Assembly (NCBI GenBank): GCA_964580055.1 | Contig: CAZOJI010000006.1 | Location: forward strand, 1-64,000 | DNA: 64,000 nucleotides | Source: JBDGYW01 sp964580055 | Lineage (GTDB): Bacteria; Gemmatimonadota; Gemmatimonadetes; Gemmatimonadales; GWC2-71-9 | Reading direction: 5' to 3' | Shown: positions 16,860 to 26,794 of the stretch, in pieces | How the letters are laid out: every line of letters begins with the position of its first letter | How positions within the stretch are numbered: position 1 is the stretch's first letter | The notes under the pieces: model-generated | What the model was told of the DNA's origin: nothing | The model's database searches: none | What the model saw: the letters and a program-made list of their open reading frames with translations, nothing else | Made by a program: the position numbers and the translations under genes

Positions 16860-18476
16860 TCAACAGCTCAGCTGTTCAAAGAAATCGTTCCCCTTATCAT
16901 CCACCAAGATGAACGCGGGGAAGTCGACGACTTCGATCTTGTAGATGGCCTCCATGCCCAGCTCGGGGTACTCCAGCAGATCGACCTTTTTGATATTGTC
17001 CTGGGCGAGAATTGCCGCGGGACCGCCGATGGAGCCGAGGTAGAAGCCGCCGTACTTCTTGCAGGCGTCTGTGACTTGCTTGCTACGATTACCTTTGGCG
17101 ATCATCACCATCGAGCCGCCGTTTGCCTGGAACAAGTCCACATACGAGTCCATGCGTCCGGCTGTGGTAGGGCCGAAGGACCCTGACGGCATCCCCTCCG
17201 GGGTCTTCGCGGGGCCGGCATAATAGACAGGGTGATCCTTCAGGTACTGGGGTAGTCCCTCTCCCCGATCGAGTCGCTCCTTGAGCTTCGCATGAGCTAT
17301 GTCTCGCGCCACAATCAGCGTTCCCGTGAGCGCCAGTTGCGTCTTAATCGGGTGTTTGCTCAACTCAGCGGTAATCTCGCTCATGGGACGGTTCAAGTCG
17401 ATCTTCACCGCACCCTCATGGCGAGCAGCACGGTACTTGTCGGGGATGAAGCGTCCCGGATCGCGTTCCAGCTTTTCTACCCAGATGCCTTCTTTGTTGA
17501 TCTTGGCTTTGAGGTTGCGATGCGCCGAACATGACACGCCCATACCGACGGGACAGGACGCACCGTGACGGGGCAGTCGAATTACTCGCACATCCAGTGC
17601 GAAGTATTTGCCGCCGAACTGGGCGCCAAACCCGCTCGCATAGGCGGCATGCAACATCTTTTCTTCCATTTCCGTATCCCTGAAGGCACGGCCATACTCG
17701 TTGCCACTGGTAGGAAGACCGTCCAGATATCCAGTGCTGGCCAGTTTGACGGTCTTCAAACATGCCTCGGCGGAGGTACCGCCTATGACGAATGCCAGGT
17801 GGTAGGGAGGACACGCGGCAGTGCCGAGCGTCTTCATCTTCTCCGTCAGGAACCCCTCCAGCCGCTCAGGGTTCAGCAACGCCTTGGTTTCCTGGAACAG
17901 GTAAGTCTTGTTGGCTGAGCCACCACCCTTTGCGATGAAGAGGAAAGAGTAGTCGGAACCGGGAGTTGCGTAGATATCGATCTGCGCTGGCAGGTTGTTG
18001 CCGGAGTTCTTCTCCTCGTACATGGTGAGTGGAACAGTCTGGGAATAGCGCAGGTTCTCCTCCGTGTACGTATCATAGACGCCTGCTGCCAGCAACTCGG
18101 CATCGTTTCCTCCGGTCAAAACCCGTTGTCCCTTTTTGGCGACGATCGTCGCAGTGCCAGTATCCTGACACAATGGGAGCACGAAGTTGGCAGCCACCTC
18201 GGCATTCTTCAGCATGGCGAGCGCCACGCCCCGGTCGTTCTCACTCGATTCTGGATCATCCAGGATGGCCGCCACCTGCTCCAGGTGAGCCGGACGCAGC
18301 AAGAAAGAGACGTCTCGCATCGCCTCGCGCGCGAGCATCCTGATTGCCCGTGAATCGACCTTCAATATCTCCTCGCCATCGAATTCAGCAGTTGAAACGT
18401 GATCACTAGTTAGAAGCCGGTATTCCGTTGTGTCCTTTGTCAAAGGAAAAGGATCCTGGTATACGAACTCCGCCAT
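16860..18476 (-). CDS. Fumarate hydratase class I
   Basis: The 538-residue [4Fe-4S] enzyme interconverts fumarate and malate in the TCA cycle. It has the class I two-domain layout: an N-terminal alpha domain with LPLCQDTGTA (about 110-119) and CLKTVKLAS (about 240), and a C-terminal beta domain with GPTTAGRMDSYVD (about 450) and GNRSKQVTDACK. ATG 18476 is preceded by AAGGAG at 7 bases; the frame opens 78 codons further upstream but that extension is not family-like. Divergent from the MscS gene. Confidence 0.94.
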   Translation of the reverse strand: MAEFVYQDPFPLTKDTTEYRLLTSDHVSTAEFDGEEILKVDSRAIRMLAREAMRDVSFLLRPAHLEQVAAILDDPESSENDRGVALAMLKNAEVAANFVLPLCQDTGTATIVAKKGQRVLTGGNDAELLAAGVYDTYTEENLRYSQTVPLTMYEEKNSGNNLPAQIDIYATPGSDYSFLFIAKGGGSANKTYLFQETKALLNPERLEGFLTEKMKTLGTAACPPYHLAFVIGGTSAEACLKTVKLASTGYLDGLPTSGNEYGRAFRDTEMEEKMLHAAYASGFGAQFGGKYFALDVRVIRLPRHGASCPVGMGVSCSAHRNLKAKINKEGIWVEKLERDPGRFIPDKYRAARHEGAVKIDLNRPMSEITAELSKHPIKTQLALTGTLIVARDIAHAKLKERLDRGEGLPQYLKDHPVYYAGPAKTPEGMPSGSFGPTTAGRMDSYVDLFQANGGSMVMIAKGNRSKQVTDACKKYGGFYLGSIGGPAAILAQDNIKKVDLLEYPELGMEAIYKIEVVDFPAFILVDDKGNDFFEQLSC

Positions 18477-18711
18477 TTGTTTCTCCTTGAACTCTATCTG
18501 AGTATTCCGTTGTCGGTTGACCTCATGAACATACACATCGCAGAAATGCCGGAGGAAAAGTCGCACATTCGGCCGCGATATTCCATCGAATTCACATCGT
18601 CCCGCAGGAGCGCCAAGCGACTGGCTGTGCCATGGTTTGTAGAGGTATGTTTTGGGAATTCGAAACAACCAAGCGTAACGTCTCGAAGACCTCACCGCGA
18701 GAGGAATCAAG

Positions 18712-20013
18712 ATGGCAGACTCTTTTCTACTGAATCAGGTAGCCGATAACGCGGCTCAGAGCGGAATCGATTCAATCTTGTTCTGGTTTGAAGAACACGC
18801 CATCGTCGCGCAGCTGACAGGACTGGTACTGGTCGCTGTAGCCGCCTATTTGGCGGACAAGATCACCAAGCGAATCCTTCTCGCCACCGTTGCTCGAATC
18901 GTGAGGCGAACCACTTTCACTTGGGACGATGTGCTGCAGAAGCATCACGTATTCGGCCGCCTCGCTCACATAGCGCCTGCCCTCGCCGTCTACTACGGCA
19001 TCCTGCTGGTGCCGGGTATCGGAGCAGCTCTGACCAATCTGACACGGCAGGTGGCCCTGACCACCATGGTTCTCGTGAGTCTCCTCTCGGTGGGAGCCTT
19101 CCTGAATGCGATTCACGAGATCTACGCCAGCAGCCAGATCTCCAAGGGTCGTCCCATCAAAGGCTACATGCAGATCGCCAAGATCGTTCTCTACATACTC
19201 GGTGGCATCGTGGCTCTAGCGACGCTGGTCGGCAAATCCCCGGCGGTATTCTTAACCGGGATCGGAGCTATGACGGCAGTGTTGCTGCTGATATTCAGGG
19301 ACACGATCCTGTCGTTCGTCGCCAGCATTCAGATCGCCAGCAACGACATGGTGCGCGTCGGTGACTGGATAGAGATGTCGCAGTTCGGCGCCGATGGGCC
19401 GGTGGTCGACGTAGCTCTTCATACTATCAAGGTGCAGAACTGGGACAAGACGATCACAACGATTCCGACCCACAGGTTGATCAACGATTCATTCAAGAAT
19501 TGGCGATCGATGAGCGAATCCGGCGGTCGTCGCATCAAACGCGCAATACTCATCGACATGAACTCTATCCGGTTTCTCGATGAAGCAGATATCGAAAGGT
19601 TCGGGAGGTTCGCTCTGCTCAAAGACTACATAGCAGAGAAGAAACGGGAGCTCGAGGAATACAACGAGAAGGTGGCACCGGAGCATTCCGGCATAATCGC
19701 CAATGCAAAGAAGCTCACCAACATCGGCACGTTTCGAATGTACATCGTGCAATACCTGCGCGCCCATCCCAAAATCCACAACAGGATGACATTCCTCATT
19801 CGGCAACTCCAGCCGACCGATCATGGGCTGCCCATTGAGGTCTACGTGTTTTCGAACGATGTCGATTGGGTGGCGTATGAGGGAATCCAATCGGACATCT
19901 TCGACCATTTACTGGCCATAGTCCCGGAGTTTGGACTGCGGGTCTTCCAGCTGCCGAGCGGCCGCGATCTCGCCGGCGCCCTCGCAACCCATCAGGAAGG
20001 TGAGTGGTCTTGA
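18712..20013 (+). CDS. Mechanosensitive ion channel, MscS/YbdG type
   Basis: The 433-residue protein has an N-terminal hydrophobic region with about five membrane spans (first at 32-52), a pore-lining-type segment (FLTGIGAMTAVLLLIFRDTILSFVASIQI, here noted as GIGAMTAV and LIFRDTILSFVASIQ) and a soluble C-terminal beta/alpha-beta domain beginning at MVRVGDWIEM and TTIPTHRLINDSFKNW, which is the MscS/YbdG hallmark. It also has an insertion with EKKRELEEYNEKVAPEHS, as in YbdG/MscM. It should release solutes at hypo-osmotic shock. GAGAGGAA precedes ATG 18712. Confidence 0.93.
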   Translation: MADSFLLNQVADNAAQSGIDSILFWFEEHAIVAQLTGLVLVAVAAYLADKITKRILLATVARIVRRTTFTWDDVLQKHHVFGRLAHIAPALAVYYGILLVPGIGAALTNLTRQVALTTMVLVSLLSVGAFLNAIHEIYASSQISKGRPIKGYMQIAKIVLYILGGIVALATLVGKSPAVFLTGIGAMTAVLLLIFRDTILSFVASIQIASNDMVRVGDWIEMSQFGADGPVVDVALHTIKVQNWDKTITTIPTHRLINDSFKNWRSMSESGGRRIKRAILIDMNSIRFLDEADIERFGRFALLKDYIAEKKRELEEYNEKVAPEHSGIIANAKKLTNIGTFRMYIVQYLRAHPKIHNRMTFLIRQLQPTDHGLPIEVYVFSNDVDWVAYEGIQSDIFDHLLAIVPEFGLRVFQLPSGRDLAGALATHQEGEWS

Positions 20014-20060
20014 AGTCGGAAGCGGCGTGGCCGGTATCGCCGTTCCGGCTTGCTGGCACT

Positions 20061-20228
20061 CTACTGTGCCGGCAACATGTTGAGCGGATCTACCTTTGTG
20101 GCTTGCCTCGCCGGAAAGTAACTCGCGGCGAGCGTGACGAGCAGGATGAGGATCCCCGCCACAACCATCAGCATCACACGCCCCACGACGAGTCGGAGGA
20201 GGTTGACTGACGTCGCGGTCACGGCGAA
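20061..20228 (-). pseudogene. C-terminal remnant of an FtsX/MacB-type ABC transporter permease
   Basis: On the minus strand, from just inside a TAG to the stop at 20061-20063, a frame reads F-A-V-T-A-T-S, then a hydrophobic helix (LMVVAGILILLVTLAASY) and the family tail FPARQATKVDPLNMLPAQ. The pattern SYxPARxATxxDP is the hallmark end of MacB/FtsX-like permeases. Only about 50 of about 400-800 residues remain, and an in-frame stop (TAG) lies immediately upstream. It sits in the gap between the MscS and TauE-like genes. Confidence 0.8.
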
Positions 20229-20278
20229 CTAGCATTCGCTGCAAAAGCCACGCCGCGAGCCTAGACAGCGAGGAATTG

Positions 20279-20974
20279 TCAAAAGAGTTCTCTGAGTATT
20301 AGGATGGCGCCACCTATTGCAGACAATCCGAGCACAGCTTTTCTCGTGCGGCCACGGTCGAGGAGCGCCGCAATGCGGCGGGAGAACAGGAAACCCGACA
20401 GAAGCCCCGGCATAATCAGCACGGCGGTAGATAGCTCTGCCGGACCGAAACGCCCCACCAGGAGAAGGGCGACGAGCGACATCAAGACGCCGACCACGAA
20501 GAATGCGGAAAGCGTGCCCCGGATCCTCGGGCCCTTCGCGTGCTGATAAACGATAGCCATGGGCGGTGCGCCAACTGAAGCGATAGTGCCCGAAAATCCG
20601 GACAAGGTACCCGCCACGACGAGGCTCAGCCGGTTTGGATCGAAGCGCAACCCCGAAAAACTCAAGCCGACCAGGACAAGCACGAGGCCACCAAGAATCA
20701 CGGCAAGCCCATCCGTTGAGATCGATGCGACGATTGCCGCGGCGACGGCGACACCCACCAGCCTCCCGCCGATCGCCCATCTGATCTCTTTGAAGACGAT
20801 CGAGCGTCTTTCCCGATGGGACAGAAGGACCGTGAGGATCAACCCGTTTGTCAGGAGTGGACCCGGTATGAATGCTGGGTTTATCAGCATCAGCAGTGGT
20901 GCCCCAAAGAATCCGAGTCCGAAACCAACGGAACCCTGGAGCGTCGCCCCGACGAAAACGACGAGGTTTGCCAA
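20279..20974 (-). CDS. TauE/SafE family sulfite exporter-like membrane protein
   Basis: The 231-residue protein has about seven hydrophobic helices and the TauE/SafE N-terminal repeat signature GATLQGSVGFGLGFFGAPLL, with the matching second repeat AGTLSGFSGTIASVGAPPMAIVY (given in parts SGTIASVGAPPM). Members export small anionic sulfur compounds or sulfonates, or are uncharacterised. The start is probably TTG 20974 or slightly upstream, as no ATG is in frame nearby, and the length is a little below the usual 240-260, so the start is uncertain. Confidence 0.82.
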   Translation of the reverse strand: MANLVVFVGATLQGSVGFGLGFFGAPLLMLINPAFIPGPLLTNGLILTVLLSHRERRSIVFKEIRWAIGGRLVGVAVAAAIVASISTDGLAVILGGLVLVLVGLSFSGLRFDPNRLSLVVAGTLSGFSGTIASVGAPPMAIVYQHAKGPRIRGTLSAFFVVGVLMSLVALLLVGRFGPAELSTAVLIMPGLLSGFLFSRRIAALLDRGRTRKAVLGLSAIGGAILILRELF

Positions 20975-21165
20975 GAATAAATCAAGCCATTGGAGCTGCA
21001 GCTGAAAGGTCCGGCTGATTGAGTACGGAATAAGCCCGCAGCGCGCGGCTGTCGATCTGAGGTCTCGAGCTTTTGGTCACGCAAAAGAATACAGCCATCG
21101 GCCCTCAACTCATAGAGTTGACAGCCGACGGCCGCTATCGTTGCTCTGTTCCAGCTTGATCGCCG

Positions 21166-21507
21166 CTATTTCGCGGTCAATGCACCCAGAATCGCACCTA
21201 TCAAAAGCGGTATCACGTTCATGAACGACAGCGCCAGCGAGCCCATCCCGGCAATGATGTTGAACAGTTGCCCGATCAGTGGAATCCCACCCAAAACACT
21301 GCCAAGCAAGAAGGTGAGCACCCAGAGGATGACGCCCGGGAAAATCACCGCAAGGACCGCATCAGAAACCTTGCCGGCTTTCCTACCGCCTACGAACCCA
21401 GCTATCAACCCACCCAATAATGGCATCCAGAAAAGCAGGATGGACAGACCGATCATCCAGCCCATGGCGCTGCCAATGTTGCCGCGGCGTGCTCCGTAAG
21501 TAGCCAT
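21166..21507 (-). CDS. Small glycine-rich membrane protein (DUF5518-like)
   Basis: The 113-residue protein has four hydrophobic stretches joined by glycine-rich turns (GGLIAGFVGGRKAGKVSDAV; LLIGAILGALTAK). It resembles the small DUF5518-type membrane proteins with glycine-zipper-like helices, but that assignment is by appearance only. ATG 21507 follows GGGAGG at 8 bases, a strong site, which decides the start against the upstream in-frame codons. Confidence 0.65.
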   Translation of the reverse strand: MATYGARRGNIGSAMGWMIGLSILLFWMPLLGGLIAGFVGGRKAGKVSDAVLAVIFPGVILWVLTFLLGSVLGGIPLIGQLFNIIAGMGSLALSFMNVIPLLIGAILGALTAK

Positions 21508-21690
21508 CTTCAAAACCTCCCGAGAATGCAAAACACAGCACTGTGGCGGTGCGATCCACCACACTCAAAACTACGAGCTACGCCGGCTTTGAGTTTCGGT
21601 CGCAGCACGTATCTCATTCGGAACGGGCTCCGATGAACGCCGTAAATATGCCAACCGCCGCCGGCAAGGCATTGGCTCCGGTTGTCTCGG

Positions 21691-22446
21691 TCAGAACTTT
21701 GCTGAGTGCACTACGCTCGCCGTGAGTACCCCAAGAACCAACCCGGAAAGCACGTCTGAAGGAAAGTGCTCTGCCGCCGCGACCCTGAGAGCAGCGACGC
21801 CGAGCGCGCCAGCCGCAAGCACCCATGCGTGTCCGTCATACCTCCCACCCGATGAAATCCTGTTGCGAGCGAGCCAGTACGACGCCGCCAAGGAAGCGGC
21901 GGCCGACGAGTGGCCTGAGGGCCACGATTCCTGACTGTTCGACCTTCCTGCTACCTCGACTCCCACAGGCGTGTATAGCACCGGTCGCTTGCGGCCCACC
22001 GCCCTTTTGAGTACCTCGGTGATCCCAGCTGTAATCAGAAAGGATTCGACCGATCCGGCGATTTCCGCACGCCCTGCTGAGCCCTCGTTCACCAAATTGA
22101 CCCAGCTCGAGACGCCGATCCCTATCAGCAGGTAATCACTGAGAGCACCGGGAATCGGTCTAACGGGTGCAATCGCCCAACGATCGAAAGCAGGAACCTC
22201 CGTACGATCGCAAGGCACGCATGTGACGGAGTCCCGCTCCCATAACAATGTGCCCCCCAGATACAACACGCTCGCTCCCGCGACGGCCAACGCGTCTACT
22301 CCTCCAAACACCGTCGTGTCTTGCGCCTGCGCGTGCACCGCACCGCCGTAGATTCTGAATAGAAGCACTGTCGTCACGACGATCGCCAATGTCGCGCGCA
22401 AGTGGCCGCCAAGGTTCCGGCAGTGAGCCGTGCGGGTTGACTGCAT
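21691..22446 (-). CDS. PAP2-family membrane phosphatase
   Basis: The 251-residue protein begins with a signal/anchor helix and carries the three PAP2 motifs in order: KRAVGRKRP (motif 1), SWPSGHSSAA (motif 2, catalytic His) and RVAAAEHFPSDV (motif 3 His and Asp). Such enzymes dephosphorylate undecaprenyl pyrophosphate, phosphatidic acid or sugar lipids on the periplasmic side. I chose ATG 22446; the open frame continues 56 codons upstream without a helix. Confidence 0.88.
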   Translation of the reverse strand: MQSTRTAHCRNLGGHLRATLAIVVTTVLLFRIYGGAVHAQAQDTTVFGGVDALAVAGASVLYLGGTLLWERDSVTCVPCDRTEVPAFDRWAIAPVRPIPGALSDYLLIGIGVSSWVNLVNEGSAGRAEIAGSVESFLITAGITEVLKRAVGRKRPVLYTPVGVEVAGRSNSQESWPSGHSSAAASLAASYWLARNRISSGGRYDGHAWVLAAGALGVAALRVAAAEHFPSDVLSGLVLGVLTASVVHSAKF

Positions 22447-22942
22447 TCGACACTCTTCCCCAGCCGCGAACTCCATGTGCGGAGCAACTGAGAATTTGCT
22501 GCCGCACGTGGATGTCGAGCCGCTCAGCGGCCAGACAAGGAGCATCTTTCTAATCACTCCGCCTCCAGTGACCAAACGAGTACTCCATGGTACCTCCCTC
22601 CCAAGCCCCGTCAAGGGATGCTACGCAAACGGCACCGAGCATTGTTTCGCGGACCGGCTCGAGTTCTCGAGCCGAGTTGCCGACAATCTCGTGCACTCTT
22701 CATCGAGACGTAGTCTTGGTGACACCGAATGGTCAGCCGTGCACAGGACGGAGCGACTATAGAAAACCTGAAGAAGTTGTGTGTTGCAAGACCTATGGGC
22801 GTGTCATCTCGGAGTTGCGGCATCTCCAGGAAAGCGCACAGCACTAGGCGTAGGATCTACAACCCAACGGATATCAGGGCAGGAGCGGCGGGCTTTCGGT
22901 GAGAGCCTGATTCAGTGGCGCCAATCAGACCAACGCCATCGT
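22447..22942. other. Intergenic region with a perfect palindrome
   Basis: About 500 bases between two minus-strand genes, holding the PAP2 promoter. It contains CGGCTCGAG-TT-CTCGAGCCG (22655-22674), a perfect 9-bp inverted repeat that could be an operator or a small hairpin. No coding remnant was found in any of the frames I read. Confidence 0.5.
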
Positions 22943-23323
22943 TCAGGAACTGAGCGCCTCTGCTACAGCCTCCAGCAGTGCCTTGGTCGTAAACGGTTTG
23001 GCGAGGGTTACCACTGATTCCATCCTCCCGGCGATCTCCAGGAAGCGTGGTCTGCGCTCATACACCGAGCCTGAAATCGCCACGAACTTCGTGCCCGGGA
23101 CTTCCTCGCGCAACTGTGAGATCAACTGCAACCCGTCCATCACCGGCATAAAGAGATCGGCCACCACCAGGTCAAAAGGACGTTCCCTAAATAGTCGCAG
23201 GGCCACCTCACCGTCCTCGGCCTCTGCCACTTCGTGCCCTTCAATTTCCAGGGTCCTTCGGACGACGTTCCTTACCGAGGATTCGTCGTCAACAACCAGC
23301 ACTCGAGCCACACAGATCACCAT
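22943..23323 (-). CDS. Stand-alone response regulator receiver domain
   Basis: The 126-residue CheY-like protein has the acidic pocket VVDDE near the N-terminus, the phosphoacceptor Asp in VVADLFMPVMDG (about residue 57) and the conserved Lys in LAKPF. There is no output domain, so it probably acts by protein contact or as a phosphate relay. No histidine kinase is adjacent. The start ATG 23323 follows GGAAG; GTG 23308 would also give a complete domain. Confidence 0.9.
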   Translation of the reverse strand: MVICVARVLVVDDESSVRNVVRRTLEIEGHEVAEAEDGEVALRLFRERPFDLVVADLFMPVMDGLQLISQLREEVPGTKFVAISGSVYERRPRFLEIAGRMESVVTLAKPFTTKALLEAVAEALSS

Positions 23324-23656
23324 CTTCCATGTCGGGGCATTCAGTGACGACCGATCCAATATCTGCCGCCCTTCGACCCCGAGTAAAAGGCCGATACCGA
23401 ACAATACTCAAGGAGCCGCCCAAGGGAAGCGGCCATCACGCATTGGCCGGCGCAAAGATTGGCTCCTCGATCGTCGTGCTACGCCTACATGCAGCACACC
23501 GGATTACCGAGGCTGCTCGCGGAAGCTCAGAACGTGGTCCGTCCACACTGTGAGCACACCGGCGCAAACGGGACACCCGACCCGAGCGAACCGCATCGAG
23601 AGCAGCTCCTTCCAGCCGGAGTCTCGGCACATAGAGACGGCTTCTTTAGTCTTGCT
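23324..23656. other. Intergenic region, no feature recognised
   Basis: 333 bases between two minus-strand genes. It includes the upstream region of the receiver gene. Short frames are open on both strands but none has a start, ribosome-binding site and family-like sequence together. Confidence 0.4.
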
Positions 23657-26600
23657 CTACCCTTCCTCGGGCAGAACCACAGCGGGGCCCCCTCGCTCCC
23701 TCACTAGAGAGTTGAACTCCTGCAATTGAGGTCCCAGCAGGTCCTCCAATTCGGCTTTGAGAGCGGACCATTTGGCAGAAAGGTCCCTATACAGTTGGTG
23801 CGCGCCTTCGGTCACGCGCCCCTCTGCACCATCGACCACTCCACGCAGGTAGGTATACTGAAGATCCAGCCTGGAGGGGAAGTTGATCACAGTCTGGCCG
23901 TCGACCGTGCGCTTCTGGATCAAGGAGTCTTCCATTGCGGTCAGGTCTTTCACGAGAGCCTCTCCTGAAGTCAGGATCGTATCGCGACCATCCGTATCTT
24001 TCAAACGATCAGCAAGAGCTTCCACCTGTTCGCGCACGGCACGAATCCTCAACACTCCCTCATTTATATCCTCCAGCTCGCTGGAGAGCCGTTCCAGAAG
24101 ATCGTTCTGCTCGTAATATCTGCTCAATGGAGCGTCGACGCGGGGGTCGGCCAGAACTTCGAGTGAGCGGGTACGAGTTTCGTCACCCACGCTTAGCCTG
24201 ACCTGGTAACTCCCCGGAACAACCCTTTGCCCGCGCAACGTACCCCACACGTAGTAACCGGGGATCTCCTTCACCGCTTCGTGTCTGAGATCCCATGCGA
24301 ATCGGTTGTGGCCCTCCTCGATTTCGACAACCGCCGCCGAGTCCGTCTCGTCATTCGCGATCTCGCTGGAGAAGGTACGCACGATCTCGCCAGCCGAATC
24401 CAGGAATTCGAGCATCACTGGAAGGGTGTCGGACAGTTCGAGAATCTGGAAATCTACGATAGCCCCGTTGGGCGGATTTTCCCCGACCGCGGCCCCTGGG
24501 GCGTTCGACCCACCGCCGCCCGCAACGCGGTAAGCTGCTAGAGGCTCGAACAGGTACATGGCTTCGTTCGCCACCTCCTCGTCGAGCTGCTGCAATGGAC
24601 TCAGATCATCGAGTATCCAGAAGGCACGACCCGAGGTCGCCGCGACCAGGTCGTTGTGCTGTTCTTGCACCCTCAAATCTGTTATGGGAGTCAACGGCAT
24701 GTTGAGCTGCAGGGATTGCCAATGGTTTCCGTCGTCCCACGAAACGTAGGCTCCCGCCTCCGTGCCCGCGTACAGCAAACCGCGCCGGACGGGATCTTCC
24801 CGAACGACGCGGGCCCAGGCCTCATCTGCGATGCCTTCGACGATGAGTTCCCAGGAGTCGCCGTAGTCTTCAGTCCTGTAAAAGAGCGGCGTGAAATCGT
24901 TGGATTTGTACCGGGTGACCGCTATGTACGCCGCCGCAGGATCATGTGGAGAAACCTCGATGGCGTTGATGATGGCTTCCCCGACGTCCTCTGGAGTCGC
25001 GTTCTCCCAGTTGGCGCCACCGTCCCTGGTGACATGAACCAAACCATCATCACTGCCGGTCCAGATGGTTCCGGGATCATGTGGCGACTCGGCTACATAG
25101 TAGATGGTACCGTAGATCTCGCCGCCGGCACCCTCGTTGGTGATCGGGCCGCCTCCAGGCCCCTGCTTCTCGTCTTCATCCCGAGTGAGATCGGGGCTCA
25201 CCTCCATCCAGGACTCCCCTCGGTCTTCCGTCTTGAGAAGAACGTTGGACGCATGGTAAATGACCGAAGGATCATGCTGCGACGCAATAATCGGTGCGTT
25301 CCAATTGAACCGGTATTTCATGTCACGAGACGCCAGCGCGACGGGAATATGAGGATACGCCATCACGTTTCGTTCGGCATGCGTGCGCTCATTGAACTCG
25401 GAAATCTGGCCCATGTAGCATCCGCCGTACTGCAACACCGGATTGTCCGGATCGAAGGCGACATACGCGGTCTCGCAGCCGGCGGTTGCGTACCAGTCCT
25501 TCCACCCGATGCCGCGACCAGATGTCTGGCTCACAATGGCGACTGAGGAGTTGTCCTGCTGCCCCCCGTAGACGTAGTAGGGGAACCGGTTGTCGGTGTT
25601 GACGCGGTAGAACTGAGCGGTAGGCTGGTTATCCTGGGCAGACCACGTAATGCCTCCATTCAGCGAGATGTTAGCACCGCCGTCGTTGGCATTGATCATG
25701 TAGTCGCTGTTGGTCGGATTGATCCACAGGTCGTGATTGTCGCCATGTGGCGTTCGGACTCTGGTGAATGTCTTGCCGCCATCGATCGACTTGGATACCG
25801 GCGCGTTCATTATCCAGACCACGTCCGGGTTGCTGGGATCAGCCGTGATGTGAGTGTAGTACCATGCCCGGGCGCGGAGACTCCACGACTCGTTCAACCT
25901 CCGCCAGGTCTTGCCCGCATCGTCCGATCGATATAGCCCGCCACCGGGGTCGGCCTCGACGATGGCGTACACCCTATCCGATCTGGCCGAAACCGCGACA
26001 CCTATGTCACCCATGAGGTCCGGCAAGCCTTCGTTCACCTGCTCCCAATTATCTCCGCCGTCGGTTGTCTTGTAGATCCCACTGCCGGGGCCTCCACTGC
26101 GAACCTTCCACGGGTACCTCCTGTGATCCCAAATAGCTGCATAGAGCACGCGGGGGTTGTTCCTATCCATACTGAGCGAGCTGGGTCCGGACGTATCGTC
26201 AACGTATAACACCTTCTCCCAGGTCTCACCGCCGTCGCTGGATCGATATACGCCGCGGTCCTCGGACGGGCCGTAAGCTGCGCCCTGCGCAGCAACGTAC
26301 ACGAGATCTGGGTTAGCAGGGTGTACCACGACGTCCGAGATATGGCGGGTGCGATCCAACCCCATGTGACGCCAGGTTCGGCCCGCATCCGTAGACCTGT
26401 ATACACCATCCCCATGAGAGGTCATGACACCACGGATGGGATGCTCACCCATCCCAACGTACACGACGTTCTGATCGGATTCCGCGATCGCGATCGCCCC
26501 GACCGATGAGGTACCAAAAGTCGAGTCAGAGACATTGACCCAAGTGACACCGCCGTCGTTCGTCTTCCACACGCCGCTGCCCACACCACCGAAGTAGTAC

Positions 26601-26794
26601 GTCAGATGGTCTTGAACAATACCAGCTACTGCCACAGAACGGCCGCCTCGATAGGGCCCGATGTTGCGCCACTCCATGTCCTGAAACAGCACAGGGTCGA
26701 CATTCGGCTCCTGACCGATCAGACCCGGCGCGAACCCTACACTTGAAGCGGCGATGAATGCGGACAACACGAGAGTACGAGATATTCCTATCAT
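23657..26794 (-). CDS. Large secreted BNR/Asp-box repeat protein (sortilin/VPS10-like propeller)
   Basis: The 1045-residue precursor has a signal peptide (hydrophobic LVLSAFIAASSVGFAPG) and about ten Asp-box repeats with the pattern S/T-x-D-x-G-x-T-W (for example WKTNDGGVTW, YRSTDAGRTW, YRSSDGGETW, YKTTDGGDNW, LYRSDDAGKTW, LLKTEDRGESW). These build one or two beta-propellers as in VPS10/sortilin and BNR glycosidase-like proteins. The C-terminal third has an Ig-like/FlgD-like domain (FAWDLRHEAVKEIPGYYVW, GSYQVRLSVGDET) and a predicted coiled coil (about 950-1020). No catalytic site can be named; a polysaccharide or protein-binding role is likely. ATG 26794 is chosen for the signal peptide. Confidence 0.85.
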   Translation of the reverse strand: MIGISRTLVLSAFIAASSVGFAPGLIGQEPNVDPVLFQDMEWRNIGPYRGGRSVAVAGIVQDHLTYYFGGVGSGVWKTNDGGVTWVNVSDSTFGTSSVGAIAIAESDQNVVYVGMGEHPIRGVMTSHGDGVYRSTDAGRTWRHMGLDRTRHISDVVVHPANPDLVYVAAQGAAYGPSEDRGVYRSSDGGETWEKVLYVDDTSGPSSLSMDRNNPRVLYAAIWDHRRYPWKVRSGGPGSGIYKTTDGGDNWEQVNEGLPDLMGDIGVAVSARSDRVYAIVEADPGGGLYRSDDAGKTWRRLNESWSLRARAWYYTHITADPSNPDVVWIMNAPVSKSIDGGKTFTRVRTPHGDNHDLWINPTNSDYMINANDGGANISLNGGITWSAQDNQPTAQFYRVNTDNRFPYYVYGGQQDNSSVAIVSQTSGRGIGWKDWYATAGCETAYVAFDPDNPVLQYGGCYMGQISEFNERTHAERNVMAYPHIPVALASRDMKYRFNWNAPIIASQHDPSVIYHASNVLLKTEDRGESWMEVSPDLTRDEDEKQGPGGGPITNEGAGGEIYGTIYYVAESPHDPGTIWTGSDDGLVHVTRDGGANWENATPEDVGEAIINAIEVSPHDPAAAYIAVTRYKSNDFTPLFYRTEDYGDSWELIVEGIADEAWARVVREDPVRRGLLYAGTEAGAYVSWDDGNHWQSLQLNMPLTPITDLRVQEQHNDLVAATSGRAFWILDDLSPLQQLDEEVANEAMYLFEPLAAYRVAGGGGSNAPGAAVGENPPNGAIVDFQILELSDTLPVMLEFLDSAGEIVRTFSSEIANDETDSAAVVEIEEGHNRFAWDLRHEAVKEIPGYYVWGTLRGQRVVPGSYQVRLSVGDETRTRSLEVLADPRVDAPLSRYYEQNDLLERLSSELEDINEGVLRIRAVREQVEALADRLKDTDGRDTILTSGEALVKDLTAMEDSLIQKRTVDGQTVINFPSRLDLQYTYLRGVVDGAEGRVTEGAHQLYRDLSAKWSALKAELEDLLGPQLQEFNSLVRERGGPAVVLPEEG

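Noticed and set aside
24656..25546. 296-codon plus-strand frame opposite the BNR repeat protein
   Set aside because: It mirrors the repeat-rich gene and has no domain of its own.
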